Source: Clostridium gasigenes (GTDB taxonomy: Bacteria > Bacillota > Clostridia > Clostridiales > Clostridiaceae). From it: 64,000 nt of DNA. Made by a program: the position numbers and the translations under genes. Below, in pieces: positions 34,393 to 43,868 of the stretch. The number at the start of each line of letters is the position of its first letter. Position 1 is the stretch's first letter. The notes under the pieces were generated by a model. That model saw only the letters and a program-made list of their open reading frames with translations, made no database searches and was not told where the DNA came from. Location of the stretch: assembly GCF_900104115.1 (NCBI RefSeq), contig NZ_FNJM01000007.1:1-64000 (forward strand). The letters are read 5' to 3'.

Positions 34393-36102
34393 GTGAGGGG
34401 TACAACTTTAATAGTTACAGAGAAAAGTTTTAATAAAGATAAGTTACGTTCAGCTGATTATATTGAATCGGATAATTTTTTAATATATAAAGAATTTAAT
34501 AAAAAGTTCACTAATGAAAAGATATTTAAAGAAGATGATGAACTTTTAATTGTTATAGATGGTGTTATATTAAATGATAAAGAACTAAAAAATAAATATG
34601 TAGCTACAGATAATTTTAGCTTAATAAAAAATATGTATAAGTCTTTGGGTATTAACCTTGTTGATAGCTTAAGAGGAAATTTTTATGGGATTATATATGA
34701 TAAAAAGAAAAATGTGTGGAGTGTGTTTACAAATCATTTAGGAAATAAGCCTCTTTATTATTTCTTTGATAAAAGTAAAGGTAGTTTAGTTGTAAGTAGT
34801 GATTTGTTTGATTTAGTAAAATCATTACGAGAACTTGGAATTAGAGCTAACATAGATGAGATAGGTGCTTATTATATGTTAACCTTTGGATATATGATTG
34901 CTGATACAACTCTTATAAAAGATGTTAAGCGAATAGAACCAGGAACAATACTTACATTAGAAGACAAGAAAATAAACTTGAATCAATATTATTTCTTGGA
35001 TAATGAAAATTACTTAACTGATTCAGAAGATAAGATAATAGATAATATGTATGAGTTATTTAATGATTCAATTGATAAATCATTTAGAAAAGATAGAGAA
35101 AATGGTTATAAGCATATTTCATATTTAAGTGGTGGCTTAGATTCTAGAATGATTGCAGTTGGTGCTAAAAAGCTAGGTTATGATGATATAACAACAATAA
35201 CTTTTTCAGAAAATTATTCTAGAGATGAAAAGATAGCTAGAGATATTGCAGCTGATTTTAAGCTTAATAGTATATTTAGAAGTTTAAATAATGGTAATTT
35301 CTTAATGAATATAGATGAGGCAGTAGAAGGTAACTTTGGACAAAATATTTATAGTGGAGCTATTCATTTAGTTTCAACAAATAATTTAGTTAACTTTGAT
35401 GAATTTGGATTTATTCATAATGGAAATTTAGCAGATGTAATGCATGGGGATTATATAGATGCTCCTAAACATACCCCTCCCTCAATTGAAAATTGGATGT
35501 ATTCAAGAATACTAAAGGACAAGGTTGATTTTATATCACCTATGATAAAGGAAAAGTATTCAAATGAAGAAAAATTTGCAATTTACAATAGGGGAATTAA
35601 TGGTATGTATAATGGGTCAGTAAGTGCTTTAGGCATTTCAGAAACTTGTGAACCTTTTACAAACCAAGATGTAATAGAATACTGTAGTAGAATGGAGCCT
35701 AAACATAAATATAAAGAGGCAGTGTTTTTAAAGATGATACAAAAATATTATCCGGAAGCTACTAATTACAAATGGCAAAAATGGAATATTAACCCTACAG
35801 AATTTAATGCTAAATTTATGGGAACTGTTTTTGGAAAAGCCTTTAGAGTATTAGACGGTCAAATTCAAAGATTTGGATCTCAAAGCAATAATATGAATCC
35901 CTTTGAAAAGTGGTACAGTACTAACGATAATCTTAGAAACTTTATTACAAAGTACTTAAAAGAGAACTTATATTTATTAGATGGATATAGTGAACTTAAA
36001 AGTGACTGTGAGAAGCTGATAAATAGTAATAAAGTAATAGAGAAAACTCAAGTAATGACATTACTTAATTTCATAAAAAGGATAAATGATATTTATGAAT
36101 AA
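34393..36102 (+). CDS. Asparagine-synthetase-like amidotransferase of polysaccharide locus
   Basis: The 569-aa protein has an N-terminal class-II amidotransferase-like domain and a C-terminal synthetase domain with the PP-loop YLSGGLDSRM (from about residue 244), which binds ATP and adenylates a carboxylate. The start is GTG 34393, with GGAGG at 34380-34384; the frame to 34378 begins before that site. The mature N-terminus reads MRGTT, so the Cys nucleophile normally at position 2 is missing and glutamine hydrolysis is unlikely. In Pseudomonas O-antigen loci a related protein, WbpS, amidates uronic acids made with WbpO. By analogy this one may amidate the uronic acid from the dehydrogenase at 24384, using free ammonia. 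That role is inferred. Confidence 0.82.
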   Translation: MRGTTLIVTEKSFNKDKLRSADYIESDNFLIYKEFNKKFTNEKIFKEDDELLIVIDGVILNDKELKNKYVATDNFSLIKNMYKSLGINLVDSLRGNFYGIIYDKKKNVWSVFTNHLGNKPLYYFFDKSKGSLVVSSDLFDLVKSLRELGIRANIDEIGAYYMLTFGYMIADTTLIKDVKRIEPGTILTLEDKKINLNQYYFLDNENYLTDSEDKIIDNMYELFNDSIDKSFRKDRENGYKHISYLSGGLDSRMIAVGAKKLGYDDITTITFSENYSRDEKIARDIAADFKLNSIFRSLNNGNFLMNIDEAVEGNFGQNIYSGAIHLVSTNNLVNFDEFGFIHNGNLADVMHGDYIDAPKHTPPSIENWMYSRILKDKVDFISPMIKEKYSNEEKFAIYNRGINGMYNGSVSALGISETCEPFTNQDVIEYCSRMEPKHKYKEAVFLKMIQKYYPEATNYKWQKWNINPTEFNAKFMGTVFGKAFRVLDGQIQRFGSQSNNMNPFEKWYSTNDNLRNFITKYLKENLYLLDGYSELKSDCEKLINSNKVIEKTQVMTLLNFIKRINDIYE

Positions 36103-37381
36103 ACATATTAATAAAGATATGATTAATTCCCTTCTTAAAAAGGGTCTATTACAGATATTTAGTGCAAATATTATAAATAAGATTGTACAGTTCGCAACTA
36201 TTATTTTTTTAACTAGAATTATTTCACAAACAGAGTATGGATTATTTTCTTATGCCCAAAATACCATGAATATAGCTATGTTATTAGAAGGCCTGGGGGT
36301 AACAGCTGGGATACTACAATATTGTAGTGTTGAAAAAGAAGATGGAAAGAAATTTGTTTTTTTCAACTATGGAACTAAGGTTGGGATACTAATTAATTTA
36401 GTAACTAGTTTAGGCATTATGGCATGGGCAGCATGGGGACCGTTAGCGATGGAAGGTAGCAGAACATTCTTGTTTATAATGTCATTTATTCCATTGCTTA
36501 GTATAACCTATGGTTCAATACAAGCATATTTAAGATCAACTCTTAGAAATAAGGAGTTTAGTAGGCTAACTGTATTTAATACTGTTGCATATTTTGTTTT
36601 CACAGTTGGATTTTCAGCGATAATGGGTGCAAATGGATTAATATTAGGAATGTATTTAGCATATTTATCAACAGTAATACTTGGTGCATTCATTATAAGA
36701 AAAGATATATTTTTATATAAAAATACTAAGATGGAAAGTAAGGATAAAAAAATACAGTTTTTAAAGTATTCAATTATTACTGTGCTTAGTAATGCTATGT
36801 CACAAATATTATATTTACTTGATACTCAGTTAATAGGAACTTTTACTAAAGATCCTATAATAATTGCAAATTATAAAAATGCAACAACAATACCATTTAA
36901 TTTAACGTTTATACCCCTATCACTAATTGTATTTGCTTATCCATACTTTGCACAAAATAGAAATAATAAAGTTTGGATGAAAGAAAAACTGTCTTTATTA
37001 GTAAAGGGCTTAGGAGTAGTAAACTTATTTATAACTATATTTGGATTAGTATTTGCAGAACCTATATTTAAAATAGTATTTCCAAAGTATATGGATGCAA
37101 TACCATGCTTTAGAGTTTTAATGGTTGGTTATTTTGTATCAGCTACATTTAGGATACCTTATGGAAACATATTAGCAAGTGTAGGAAATGTTAAAGCTAA
37201 TTTAATAAATGCTATTTTTTCAGGAGTATGCAATGTTATATTAGATATAATTTTAATAATTAAATATGGAAGTATTGGTGCGGCCTATGCAACACTAATA
37301 GTATTTATTATATCATCAATGATTCATTATATATTTATAAGACGGTATATGAATAGTATAGATGTTACTGAAATAGTTTAA
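36086..37381 (+). CDS. Wzx-type polysaccharide flippase (region B, first)
   Basis: This 431-aa MOP-superfamily membrane protein has about 12 to 14 hydrophobic segments. The N-terminal FLTRIISQTEYGLFSYAQN is the usual Wzx signature. It overlaps the end of the preceding gene by 17 nt, so the two are translationally coupled. Two starts are possible: ATG 36086 (3 nt after AAGGA) and ATG 36095 (12 nt after). Neither spacing is ideal, and I keep the first. It would flip the lipid-linked repeat unit built by the neighbouring transferases. Confidence 0.87.
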   Translation: MIFMNKHINKDMINSLLKKGLLQIFSANIINKIVQFATIIFLTRIISQTEYGLFSYAQNTMNIAMLLEGLGVTAGILQYCSVEKEDGKKFVFFNYGTKVGILINLVTSLGIMAWAAWGPLAMEGSRTFLFIMSFIPLLSITYGSIQAYLRSTLRNKEFSRLTVFNTVAYFVFTVGFSAIMGANGLILGMYLAYLSTVILGAFIIRKDIFLYKNTKMESKDKKIQFLKYSIITVLSNAMSQILYLLDTQLIGTFTKDPIIIANYKNATTIPFNLTFIPLSLIVFAYPYFAQNRNNKVWMKEKLSLLVKGLGVVNLFITIFGLVFAEPIFKIVFPKYMDAIPCFRVLMVGYFVSATFRIPYGNILASVGNVKANLINAIFSGVCNVILDIILIIKYGSIGAAYATLIVFIISSMIHYIFIRRYMNSIDVTEIV

Positions 37382-37422
37382 AATTAAATTTTTAAAATAT
37401 CTATAGATAATAAGGAGAAGTT

Positions 37423-38580
37423 ATGAAAGTATTAGTATTACCTTCTTGGTACCCTGATAAAAAAACACCATTAAACGGAATATTTTTTAAAGAGCAAGCG
37501 GAAGCTTTGGTAAAAAGTAATGTAGAAGTTATAGTTTTGAGTATAGCTGTAAAAAGCTTTAGAGAGTTTGATAAAGAAAATAGAATTAATAAGTTAGAGT
37601 TTTCAGAGGAAAATAAAGTAAAGGTATATAGATATACTACTTATAATTATTTTCCTAAATTAACAGAACTTTATTTGAAGTATTATTCGATAATTATGAA
37701 AAAGCTGATTAAAAAAGTTATAGCTAAAGAAGGTAATCCTGATTTAATACACATTCATTCAGCATTAGATGCTGGGATAGCATTTGTTAAGGCAAAAATA
37801 GATATACCTTATGTGGTAACTGAACATTCAACTAAATATTCAAGAGGGATGGTCGGTAGCACAGAGGGGAAATATTTAAGAAAGCTATTTCAAAATGCTA
37901 GTAGAGTAATGGTTGTAGGAAATGGATTAAAAGAAGAATTATCAAAATATATATCAAAGGATAAACTACAGATTATATATAATCCTGTAGTTATGCCAAA
38001 TTATGAAATCAAAGAGGATAAAAATAAAAGTAAGTTTAGATTTTTTAGTTTAGGTTTTTTAGCAAAGAAAAAAGCTATGGATGCTTTAATAGAAGCATTT
38101 AACTCAAATAAGGAAAAAATTAAAGATGTAGAGCTATTTATAGGTGGGGATGGAGAGGAATTTAATAATCTTAAAAAATTAATAGATGACTATGAATTAA
38201 ATGATAAGATATTCTTATTAGGTAGTTTAAATAGAGAGGAAGTTGCTTTTAATATGAAAAATTGTGACTGCTTTGTATTACCAAGCAGGTTTGAAACTTT
38301 TGGAATAGTATATGTTGAAGCAATGAACTATGGAAAACCTGTAATAGCAACTAGAACAGGAGGTCCTGATACTTTTGTTAATGAAAAATGTGGAGTTTTA
38401 ATTGATGTGGATAATAAAAATCAACTTATAGATGCAATGGAACTTGTAATTAATAATTATGATAAGTATGATTCTAAGGAAATTAAAAAGTATTGCAAGG
38501 AAAATTTTTCTGAGAAAGTTATTATGGAAGAGCTAAAGAAAATTTATAAAGAGGTAATAGGTGAAAGCAATGTTAAATGA
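37423..38580 (+). CDS. GT4-family glycosyltransferase
   Basis: This 385-aa GT-B enzyme begins MKVLVLPSWYPDKKTPLNGIF, a common GT4 opening. It has DLIHIHSALDAG, then FFSLGFLAKKKAMDALIEAF and LFIGGDGEEFNNLKKL in the donor domain. The nucleotide-sugar-binding PSRFETFGIVYVEAMNYGKPVIAT segment (E-x7-E) is intact. ATG 37423 follows AAGGAGAAG. It is closely similar in layout to the gene at 44948, so the pair may be paralogues. Donor sugar unknown. Confidence 0.9.
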   Translation: MKVLVLPSWYPDKKTPLNGIFFKEQAEALVKSNVEVIVLSIAVKSFREFDKENRINKLEFSEENKVKVYRYTTYNYFPKLTELYLKYYSIIMKKLIKKVIAKEGNPDLIHIHSALDAGIAFVKAKIDIPYVVTEHSTKYSRGMVGSTEGKYLRKLFQNASRVMVVGNGLKEELSKYISKDKLQIIYNPVVMPNYEIKEDKNKSKFRFFSLGFLAKKKAMDALIEAFNSNKEKIKDVELFIGGDGEEFNNLKKLIDDYELNDKIFLLGSLNREEVAFNMKNCDCFVLPSRFETFGIVYVEAMNYGKPVIATRTGGPDTFVNEKCGVLIDVDNKNQLIDAMELVINNYDKYDSKEIKKYCKENFSEKVIMEELKKIYKEVIGESNVK

Positions 38581-39778
38581 AATAACATTTAATAATAAAT
38601 ATTTTAATATATTTATATTATTTATAAATACTTCGATTAGTGATGCTCTTTTTAAATCATTTTTAATACCACCAAGCTTAATTAGTATAATAAGGCTTTT
38701 AAGTAATATTATTTTTGTTTTAATAGTTTTTTATTATTTGTTAACAAAAAGAATTAAGATGAAAAGATATGCACTTGCTATAGTATTTATAATATTTATT
38801 GGAATTACTCTGTTGTGGGCACCAAATAAATTTGAGGCTATAAAATTATATATTAACTTTATAGGGCCTTGTAGTTATTTTATTATAATTTTTTGTATGT
38901 TAGATAAGGGTGAAATTATTGATATATTAAAAAAATATTGTAACTTAGTAATTATTATGGATATACTGACACTTACTATATTATCAAAGGTAGGATATAT
39001 GGGTGAGAGTGCATTGGAACATGTGGGAAGAGGTATACATTTAAGTAGAAGTACGATGATTATATATTTAAATTTTTGTATATTTATATATATTTATTTT
39101 TTAAGTTATAATAAAAAAGATTATAAACAGAGGAACACTGCTATATTAATGTTAGCATTAAGCGTTACATTGATAGTGTTTTCTAAAAGTTCTACAGGAA
39201 TAGTTACTATTGGTTTATTTTTACCATTATTGTTAATAGTAAAAAGTAAAAGAGCTTCTAAATCATTAGTTAAGATCTGTATTATTATAGGAGTGGCATT
39301 GCCTATAATAAATTTTACATCGCCAATTATAAATAATATATTAGAATCTATTTTTCATAAAACATTAACATTTAGTGGAAGAAGATATATATGGGATTAT
39401 GCTTTGGATAAATTAACTGATAATCCTATCTTAGGAAATGGATTTGAATCTACAAGCTATCTATTAAATAACAAAATTGTACCTATATACGATAGGGTAG
39501 CGGCACATACTCATAATGGATTTTTAGAATTATTTCTGCAAAGTGGTTTAATAGGATTAATTTTAGGGGTGCTTATATTAGTTATAACATTTAGATATAC
39601 ATTTAAATTAGATCGAAAAGAAGCTAATGTAATAAGAGTGTACTTTATTATATTTATAATATTTAATTTTATGGAACCCTATATAATCAATAGTGCTTCC
39701 ATAATTACAATGTGGTTACCTTCGATATATGTAATTACACTTACAAATAAAAAAATGAGGTTGAATAAAAATGGATAA
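38570..39778 (+). CDS. O-antigen polymerase/ligase family membrane protein (region B)
   Basis: The 402-aa protein has about ten to twelve membrane segments and the O-antigen ligase/Wzy_C hallmark: the region FSGRRYIWDYALDKL, then NPILGNGFES, and AHTHNGFLELFLQSGLIGLILG with the conserved His-Asn. It probably polymerises repeat units or ligates chains outside the membrane. ATG 38570 overlaps the previous gene and is 5 nt behind TAGGTGA. The frame to GTG 38561 starts inside that site. The next gene starts 8 nt before its stop, which suggests translational coupling. Confidence 0.85.
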   Translation: MLNEITFNNKYFNIFILFINTSISDALFKSFLIPPSLISIIRLLSNIIFVLIVFYYLLTKRIKMKRYALAIVFIIFIGITLLWAPNKFEAIKLYINFIGPCSYFIIIFCMLDKGEIIDILKKYCNLVIIMDILTLTILSKVGYMGESALEHVGRGIHLSRSTMIIYLNFCIFIYIYFLSYNKKDYKQRNTAILMLALSVTLIVFSKSSTGIVTIGLFLPLLLIVKSKRASKSLVKICIIIGVALPIINFTSPIINNILESIFHKTLTFSGRRYIWDYALDKLTDNPILGNGFESTSYLLNNKIVPIYDRVAAHTHNGFLELFLQSGLIGLILGVLILVITFRYTFKLDRKEANVIRVYFIIFIIFNFMEPYIINSASIITMWLPSIYVITLTNKKMRLNKNG

Positions 39779-40832
39779 TACAAATATTCTTTATATAACA
39801 TTTGTAGACTTTGATGAACAAAAAAGTGGATCATCTGTAAGACCTAAAAAAATATATGATGCTTTTAATAGTATTGGTGTAAATGTTAAATTGCTTGAAG
39901 GACAACAAAATAATAAGAAATCAAGATGGGAAAAAGTTTGGAAATATTTTAAAGAGATAAAAAACAAAAAATATGATTTGTGTTATGTAGAGCCACCGTC
40001 AGGAGTTATATTTAATATTTGTGATCATTTATTACTACTATATATAAGTAAAATAAAAAAGGTTCCAACAGGTGTATTTTATAGAGATGCATTTTGGAAA
40101 TTATCAGAGGATTACCCTAAAAAGGGACTTAAAACTAAGATAATAGTACTTATGCATAAATTTGATTGGAATATATTCAAAATAACAAGTAAGGTAATAT
40201 ATTTCCCGTCAGAGTCATTTGCGGAACACTTTCATCACGATAAAAAAGTTATATTGATGCCAGGAGCTGAAAAGATAGAGGGATTATCAAATGGAGATGA
40301 TAATACTTTTATCTATGTAGGGGGAATAGAGGGTGGATATGGCGCAGATCTATTATTATCATCTTTCAAAAGTGCATATAACATAAATAAGGATATAAAG
40401 CTTAATTTAGTATGTAGAAATGAAAATGATATTACAAATAAATATAAGGATGAAGAATGGCTAAATTTATTTATAGGTAAGTCTGGAAAAGACGAGCTTA
40501 AGGAGATTTATGATAAATCTAAATATTCTATAGTAACCTTTAATAAGGGTGGTTATATGGACTTGGCAGTACCTATAAAGTTATTTGAATATATATCTTA
40601 TGAAAAACCAATTTTATCAACTGATTGCAAGGAAATTTCAAAGATAATTAATAAATACAATATAGGAAAAGTAGCTAAGCATAATAGTGAAGATTTAAGT
40701 AAGGCTATTATAGAGATGATATCTGATGAAAAATCATATATTATTTATAAAGATAATATAAAAAACAAGGTTTTAAAAGACTCTTTATGGGTAGATAGAG
40801 TTTTAGTTGTAATGGATACACTTTTAGATTAA
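39771..40832 (+). CDS. GT4-like glycosyltransferase
   Basis: This 353-aa protein resembles GT-B transferases with a short N-terminal domain. TFIYVGGIEGGYGADLLLSSF (about 178-198) matches the start of the donor domain, and AVPIKLFEYISYEKPILSTDCKE corresponds to the GT4 nucleotide-sugar segment, though the first Glu of the E-x7-E motif is not obvious. It starts inside the end of the polymerase gene. A gap of 131 nt then precedes the GtrA gene. Function in sugar transfer is likely. Specificity is unknown. Confidence 0.8.
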   Translation: MDNTNILYITFVDFDEQKSGSSVRPKKIYDAFNSIGVNVKLLEGQQNNKKSRWEKVWKYFKEIKNKKYDLCYVEPPSGVIFNICDHLLLLYISKIKKVPTGVFYRDAFWKLSEDYPKKGLKTKIIVLMHKFDWNIFKITSKVIYFPSESFAEHFHHDKKVILMPGAEKIEGLSNGDDNTFIYVGGIEGGYGADLLLSSFKSAYNINKDIKLNLVCRNENDITNKYKDEEWLNLFIGKSGKDELKEIYDKSKYSIVTFNKGGYMDLAVPIKLFEYISYEKPILSTDCKEISKIINKYNIGKVAKHNSEDLSKAIIEMISDEKSYIIYKDNIKNKVLKDSLWVDRVLVVMDTLLD

Positions 40833-40963
40833 GAGGACATATAGATACTTTGATTTTAATGAATTTGAAATAGGGATAAAGAAAGTGTTTATTAAAGTTT
40901 CAGTTTAATAAAATTCTAGGATAGAGTAAATATATGTTGTTTGTTTATAGCGGGGGGAATGGA

Positions 40964-41338
40964 ATGAAATTATTAACTAAAAGGCAAATAGGGGAAATAA
41001 TAAGATTTGGATTTGTAGGTGGGTTAGCTACATTAATTCAATATACTATATATATAATTTTGCTAAGATTTATAGGAGTAAATTTTTCTTATACCGTAGG
41101 TTATCTGGGAAGTTTATTCTTTAATTTTATATTAACAAATTATTTTACATTTAAGACTATTCCAACTAAGAAAAAAGGAATGAGATTTTTATTAGCACAT
41201 GGGTTCAACTATTTATTACAAATGGGATTGTTAAACTTATTTGTTAATATAAATATAGAACCTAAAATTGCACCATTTATTGTGTATTCAATAAGTATAC
41301 CAATAAATTTCTTTTTGGTAAAAAAGGCATTGAAATAA
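40964..41338 (+). CDS. GtrA-family membrane protein
   Basis: GtrA-like proteins have four membrane helices and are thought to move undecaprenyl-phosphate-linked single sugars across the membrane. The 124-aa protein has the family start RFGFVGGLATLIQYTIYIIL (about 12-31), the conserved-looking GYLGSLFFNFILTNYFTFK, and two more helices. I chose ATG 40964, since CGGGGGGAATGG is just upstream. The longer frame from 40934 has no site. It forms a three-gene set with the YfhO-type and GtrB-type genes that follow. Confidence 0.88.
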   Translation: MKLLTKRQIGEIIRFGFVGGLATLIQYTIYIILLRFIGVNFSYTVGYLGSLFFNFILTNYFTFKTIPTKKKGMRFLLAHGFNYLLQMGLLNLFVNINIEPKIAPFIVYSISIPINFFLVKKALK

Positions 41339-41357
41339 AATTATGAGGGGTATAAAT

Positions 41358-43865
41358 ATGAGTTCGAAAGTTAAAGGGGTTGCAAAAGTTAAAGGGGTTG
41401 CAAAAGTTAAAGGGATTGCAAAAGATATAACAATATCAGGAATAATAGCGATAAGCACTTTTTTTATAATGTTTTTATTTAAAAAAAGTGTTCTAATAAG
41501 TGATTTGTATAGTCAAGGTTTAGATTTTTTAGAATTTTATAAAAATCACTTAAGTTTTAAAGATAATAGCTGGTTGTACAGCTGGAATATTGCACTTGGG
41601 GATAGTACATATGCACAAGCATTATATTATTTACTTAGTCCATTTAATGTTATACTGTTATTTTTCAAAAAATATAGTATGCTAGCGATATTACCTTATT
41701 TTATGACTTTAAAAATGACAGTTTTAGCATATATTACATCCTTATATTTTAGAGAGATAAGCAAAAATGGATATAAATGGTTAGGAACTATAATATATAT
41801 GTCTTGTTACTACATAATAATATATGGATCATATCAAGTTATGTGGTTAGATACATTTATATTTTTACCATTAGTGTTGCTTGGAATAGAGAGGGTTATA
41901 AAAGATAAAGGTAAAAAATTATTTGTTATAAGTGTATTCTTATTTATTTCTTCAAATTATTATATGGCAATTATAATGATTCCGCATATAGCCTTATATG
42001 GAGTAATAAGATATATTTATTTAAAGGGAAAAACAGGTATATTTAAATATATATTAAATATGGCATTATTAGCTATTATTTCAATAGCATTATCTTCCTT
42101 TGTTCTTATACCAGCTATTGATATTATGTCATCATCAGCGAAAAGCTCTAATTCTGTAGTTACATTTTTAAATAGTTATAAGCGTGTTGCTTATATTTTC
42201 ACACAGAATTTCATTGGATTTACAGCATCACAAAGTGATACATACATAACGATATTTGGGATGATTACAAGTGTTGCTTATTTGATCTTTGGAAATATAA
42301 AAAAATCTAGATTATATTTAATACCAATAGGTGTAATAGTATTTGCAATTTTTAACGATAAATTAAATTATATATTTAATTTTGCATATTCACCAGCAGG
42401 AGGCAATTATAGGTATAATGTAATATTAAATATATACATTGGAATTATTGCATGTATGGCAATAAAAGAGCTTGTTGAAGAAAATAATAGAAAATTAAAG
42501 TTAGGTATAATAACTGTAGGATGTGCAAATTTAATTATTTTAATATTACAATTAAATAATTTAGGGCAAAATCTTATACTAATAAATATAATATGTTTAG
42601 TTGCATATTTAGCTATTTTATTATTATTAAATAAAAATAGAAAGTGGTTAGTTGTATTACTTTCTATATTGGTTTTGGCTGAATTAACAGGGCAAATATT
42701 TATAACTTATACTAAAAAGAATATGATTCCAAATGAAACAAGATACGAATACACGAGATTACTTAATTATATGAAAGATAATTATGGAGATCAGAATAGA
42801 ATTGAAATAAGAGATACTGTTTCAGAAGCAAATATATATTTAGCTCATAATATTGAAGGGGTTTCAGGATATAGTTCTCTGATTAATACTATGTACTCTG
42901 GAATAGGAAAAGTTTTAGGTAATACTAGTGAATATTTAGTTAGACAAGAGTTTAAAGGGAGAAATATTATAGCGAATTTAGTTGATACAGAATATTATAT
43001 TTCTAAATTTAATTACTCTCCTTATACTAACTCAAAGTTAATTGATACATTTGTAGATAATAATACGTATTATATTTTTCAAATAGAAAATAGTTATATA
43101 AAATATTTTGATAAAGAAAGTTTGATTGAAGGCGGGTTGGATAAACATGTGACTCAGAGAGATGCTTTATTATATAGTAATCTAATAATTCCAACTGAAG
43201 GAGAAAAAGTTGATATAGAGAAATTAGAAGGAGATATAATAAAAAGTATTCCAATAGAGTCCAATATAATTTCAATAACTCAAAGTGGAGAATACTATTT
43301 AATTACGCCAAAAGATGATAAAAATATACAAAGTGTAGATTTTTCAATAAATGGGAACTATGTAGAAAAAAATCTGCAATTGCCATACTTACAAGCCGAT
43401 TATATGGAGAAAAATGAAATATATCTAGGCAATTTTTCAAATGGAGATATATTAGAATTGCCCGAATCATTAAAAAACTATGGTGAATTAGAGTATATTG
43501 ATGGTGAATATATTGAAGGATCAATAAAAGAAATGAATAGGATAGAGACTAATAGTTTAATTAGGAAAAATGGATGGCTAAAAGCAGAAGTAGAAACTAG
43601 CACAGAGGGATATATCTTCTTCCCTATTGCTTATGATAAAAACTGGAATATTATTATGGATGGTAAAAAAGTAAATCCTATAATAGCTAATGGAGGATTT
43701 ATGTCACTTGAAGCTAATAGTGGAAATCATGTAATTGAAATGACATATAAATCAAAAGCTATTAATTTAGGAATTTCAGTCTCCTTGATTACATTAGTAT
43801 TAATATTTGTATCAAAAAGTAAAAAAATAGGTTATTATATATATAATTTACTAAAAAGGAGATAA
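41358..43865 (+). CDS. YfhO-family membrane glycosyltransferase
   Basis: YfhO proteins are GT-C-like membrane enzymes that use undecaprenyl-phosphate sugars to glycosylate lipoteichoic acid or other wall polymers outside the membrane. The 835-aa protein has more than ten membrane segments in the first 430 residues and one near the C-terminus, with a large outer domain between them. The family's early loop LYSQGLDFLEFYKNHLSF and WLDTFIFLPLVLLG are visible. ATG 41358 follows GAGGGGT; ATG 41343 precedes that site. Residues 4-21 are an exact-to-near-exact threefold repeat of KVKGVA. GtrA lies upstream and GtrB 3 nt downstream, giving a complete lipid-linked glycosylation module. Confidence 0.88.
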   Translation: MSSKVKGVAKVKGVAKVKGIAKDITISGIIAISTFFIMFLFKKSVLISDLYSQGLDFLEFYKNHLSFKDNSWLYSWNIALGDSTYAQALYYLLSPFNVILLFFKKYSMLAILPYFMTLKMTVLAYITSLYFREISKNGYKWLGTIIYMSCYYIIIYGSYQVMWLDTFIFLPLVLLGIERVIKDKGKKLFVISVFLFISSNYYMAIIMIPHIALYGVIRYIYLKGKTGIFKYILNMALLAIISIALSSFVLIPAIDIMSSSAKSSNSVVTFLNSYKRVAYIFTQNFIGFTASQSDTYITIFGMITSVAYLIFGNIKKSRLYLIPIGVIVFAIFNDKLNYIFNFAYSPAGGNYRYNVILNIYIGIIACMAIKELVEENNRKLKLGIITVGCANLIILILQLNNLGQNLILINIICLVAYLAILLLLNKNRKWLVVLLSILVLAELTGQIFITYTKKNMIPNETRYEYTRLLNYMKDNYGDQNRIEIRDTVSEANIYLAHNIEGVSGYSSLINTMYSGIGKVLGNTSEYLVRQEFKGRNIIANLVDTEYYISKFNYSPYTNSKLIDTFVDNNTYYIFQIENSYIKYFDKESLIEGGLDKHVTQRDALLYSNLIIPTEGEKVDIEKLEGDIIKSIPIESNIISITQSGEYYLITPKDDKNIQSVDFSINGNYVEKNLQLPYLQADYMEKNEIYLGNFSNGDILELPESLKNYGELEYIDGEYIEGSIKEMNRIETNSLIRKNGWLKAEVETSTEGYIFFPIAYDKNWNIIMDGKKVNPIIANGGFMSLEANSGNHVIEMTYKSKAINLGISVSLITLVLIFVSKSKKIGYYIYNLLKRR
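41367..41420 (+). repeat. Three tandem 18-bp units inside the YfhO-type gene
   Basis: The unit AAAGTTAAAGGGGTTGCA occurs at 41367-41384 and 41385-41402 exactly, and at 41403-41420 with one change (G to A). Being 18 bp long it keeps the reading frame, so copy changes would only lengthen or shorten the basic N-terminal tail. Confidence 0.9.
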
Positions 43866-43868
43866 ATT

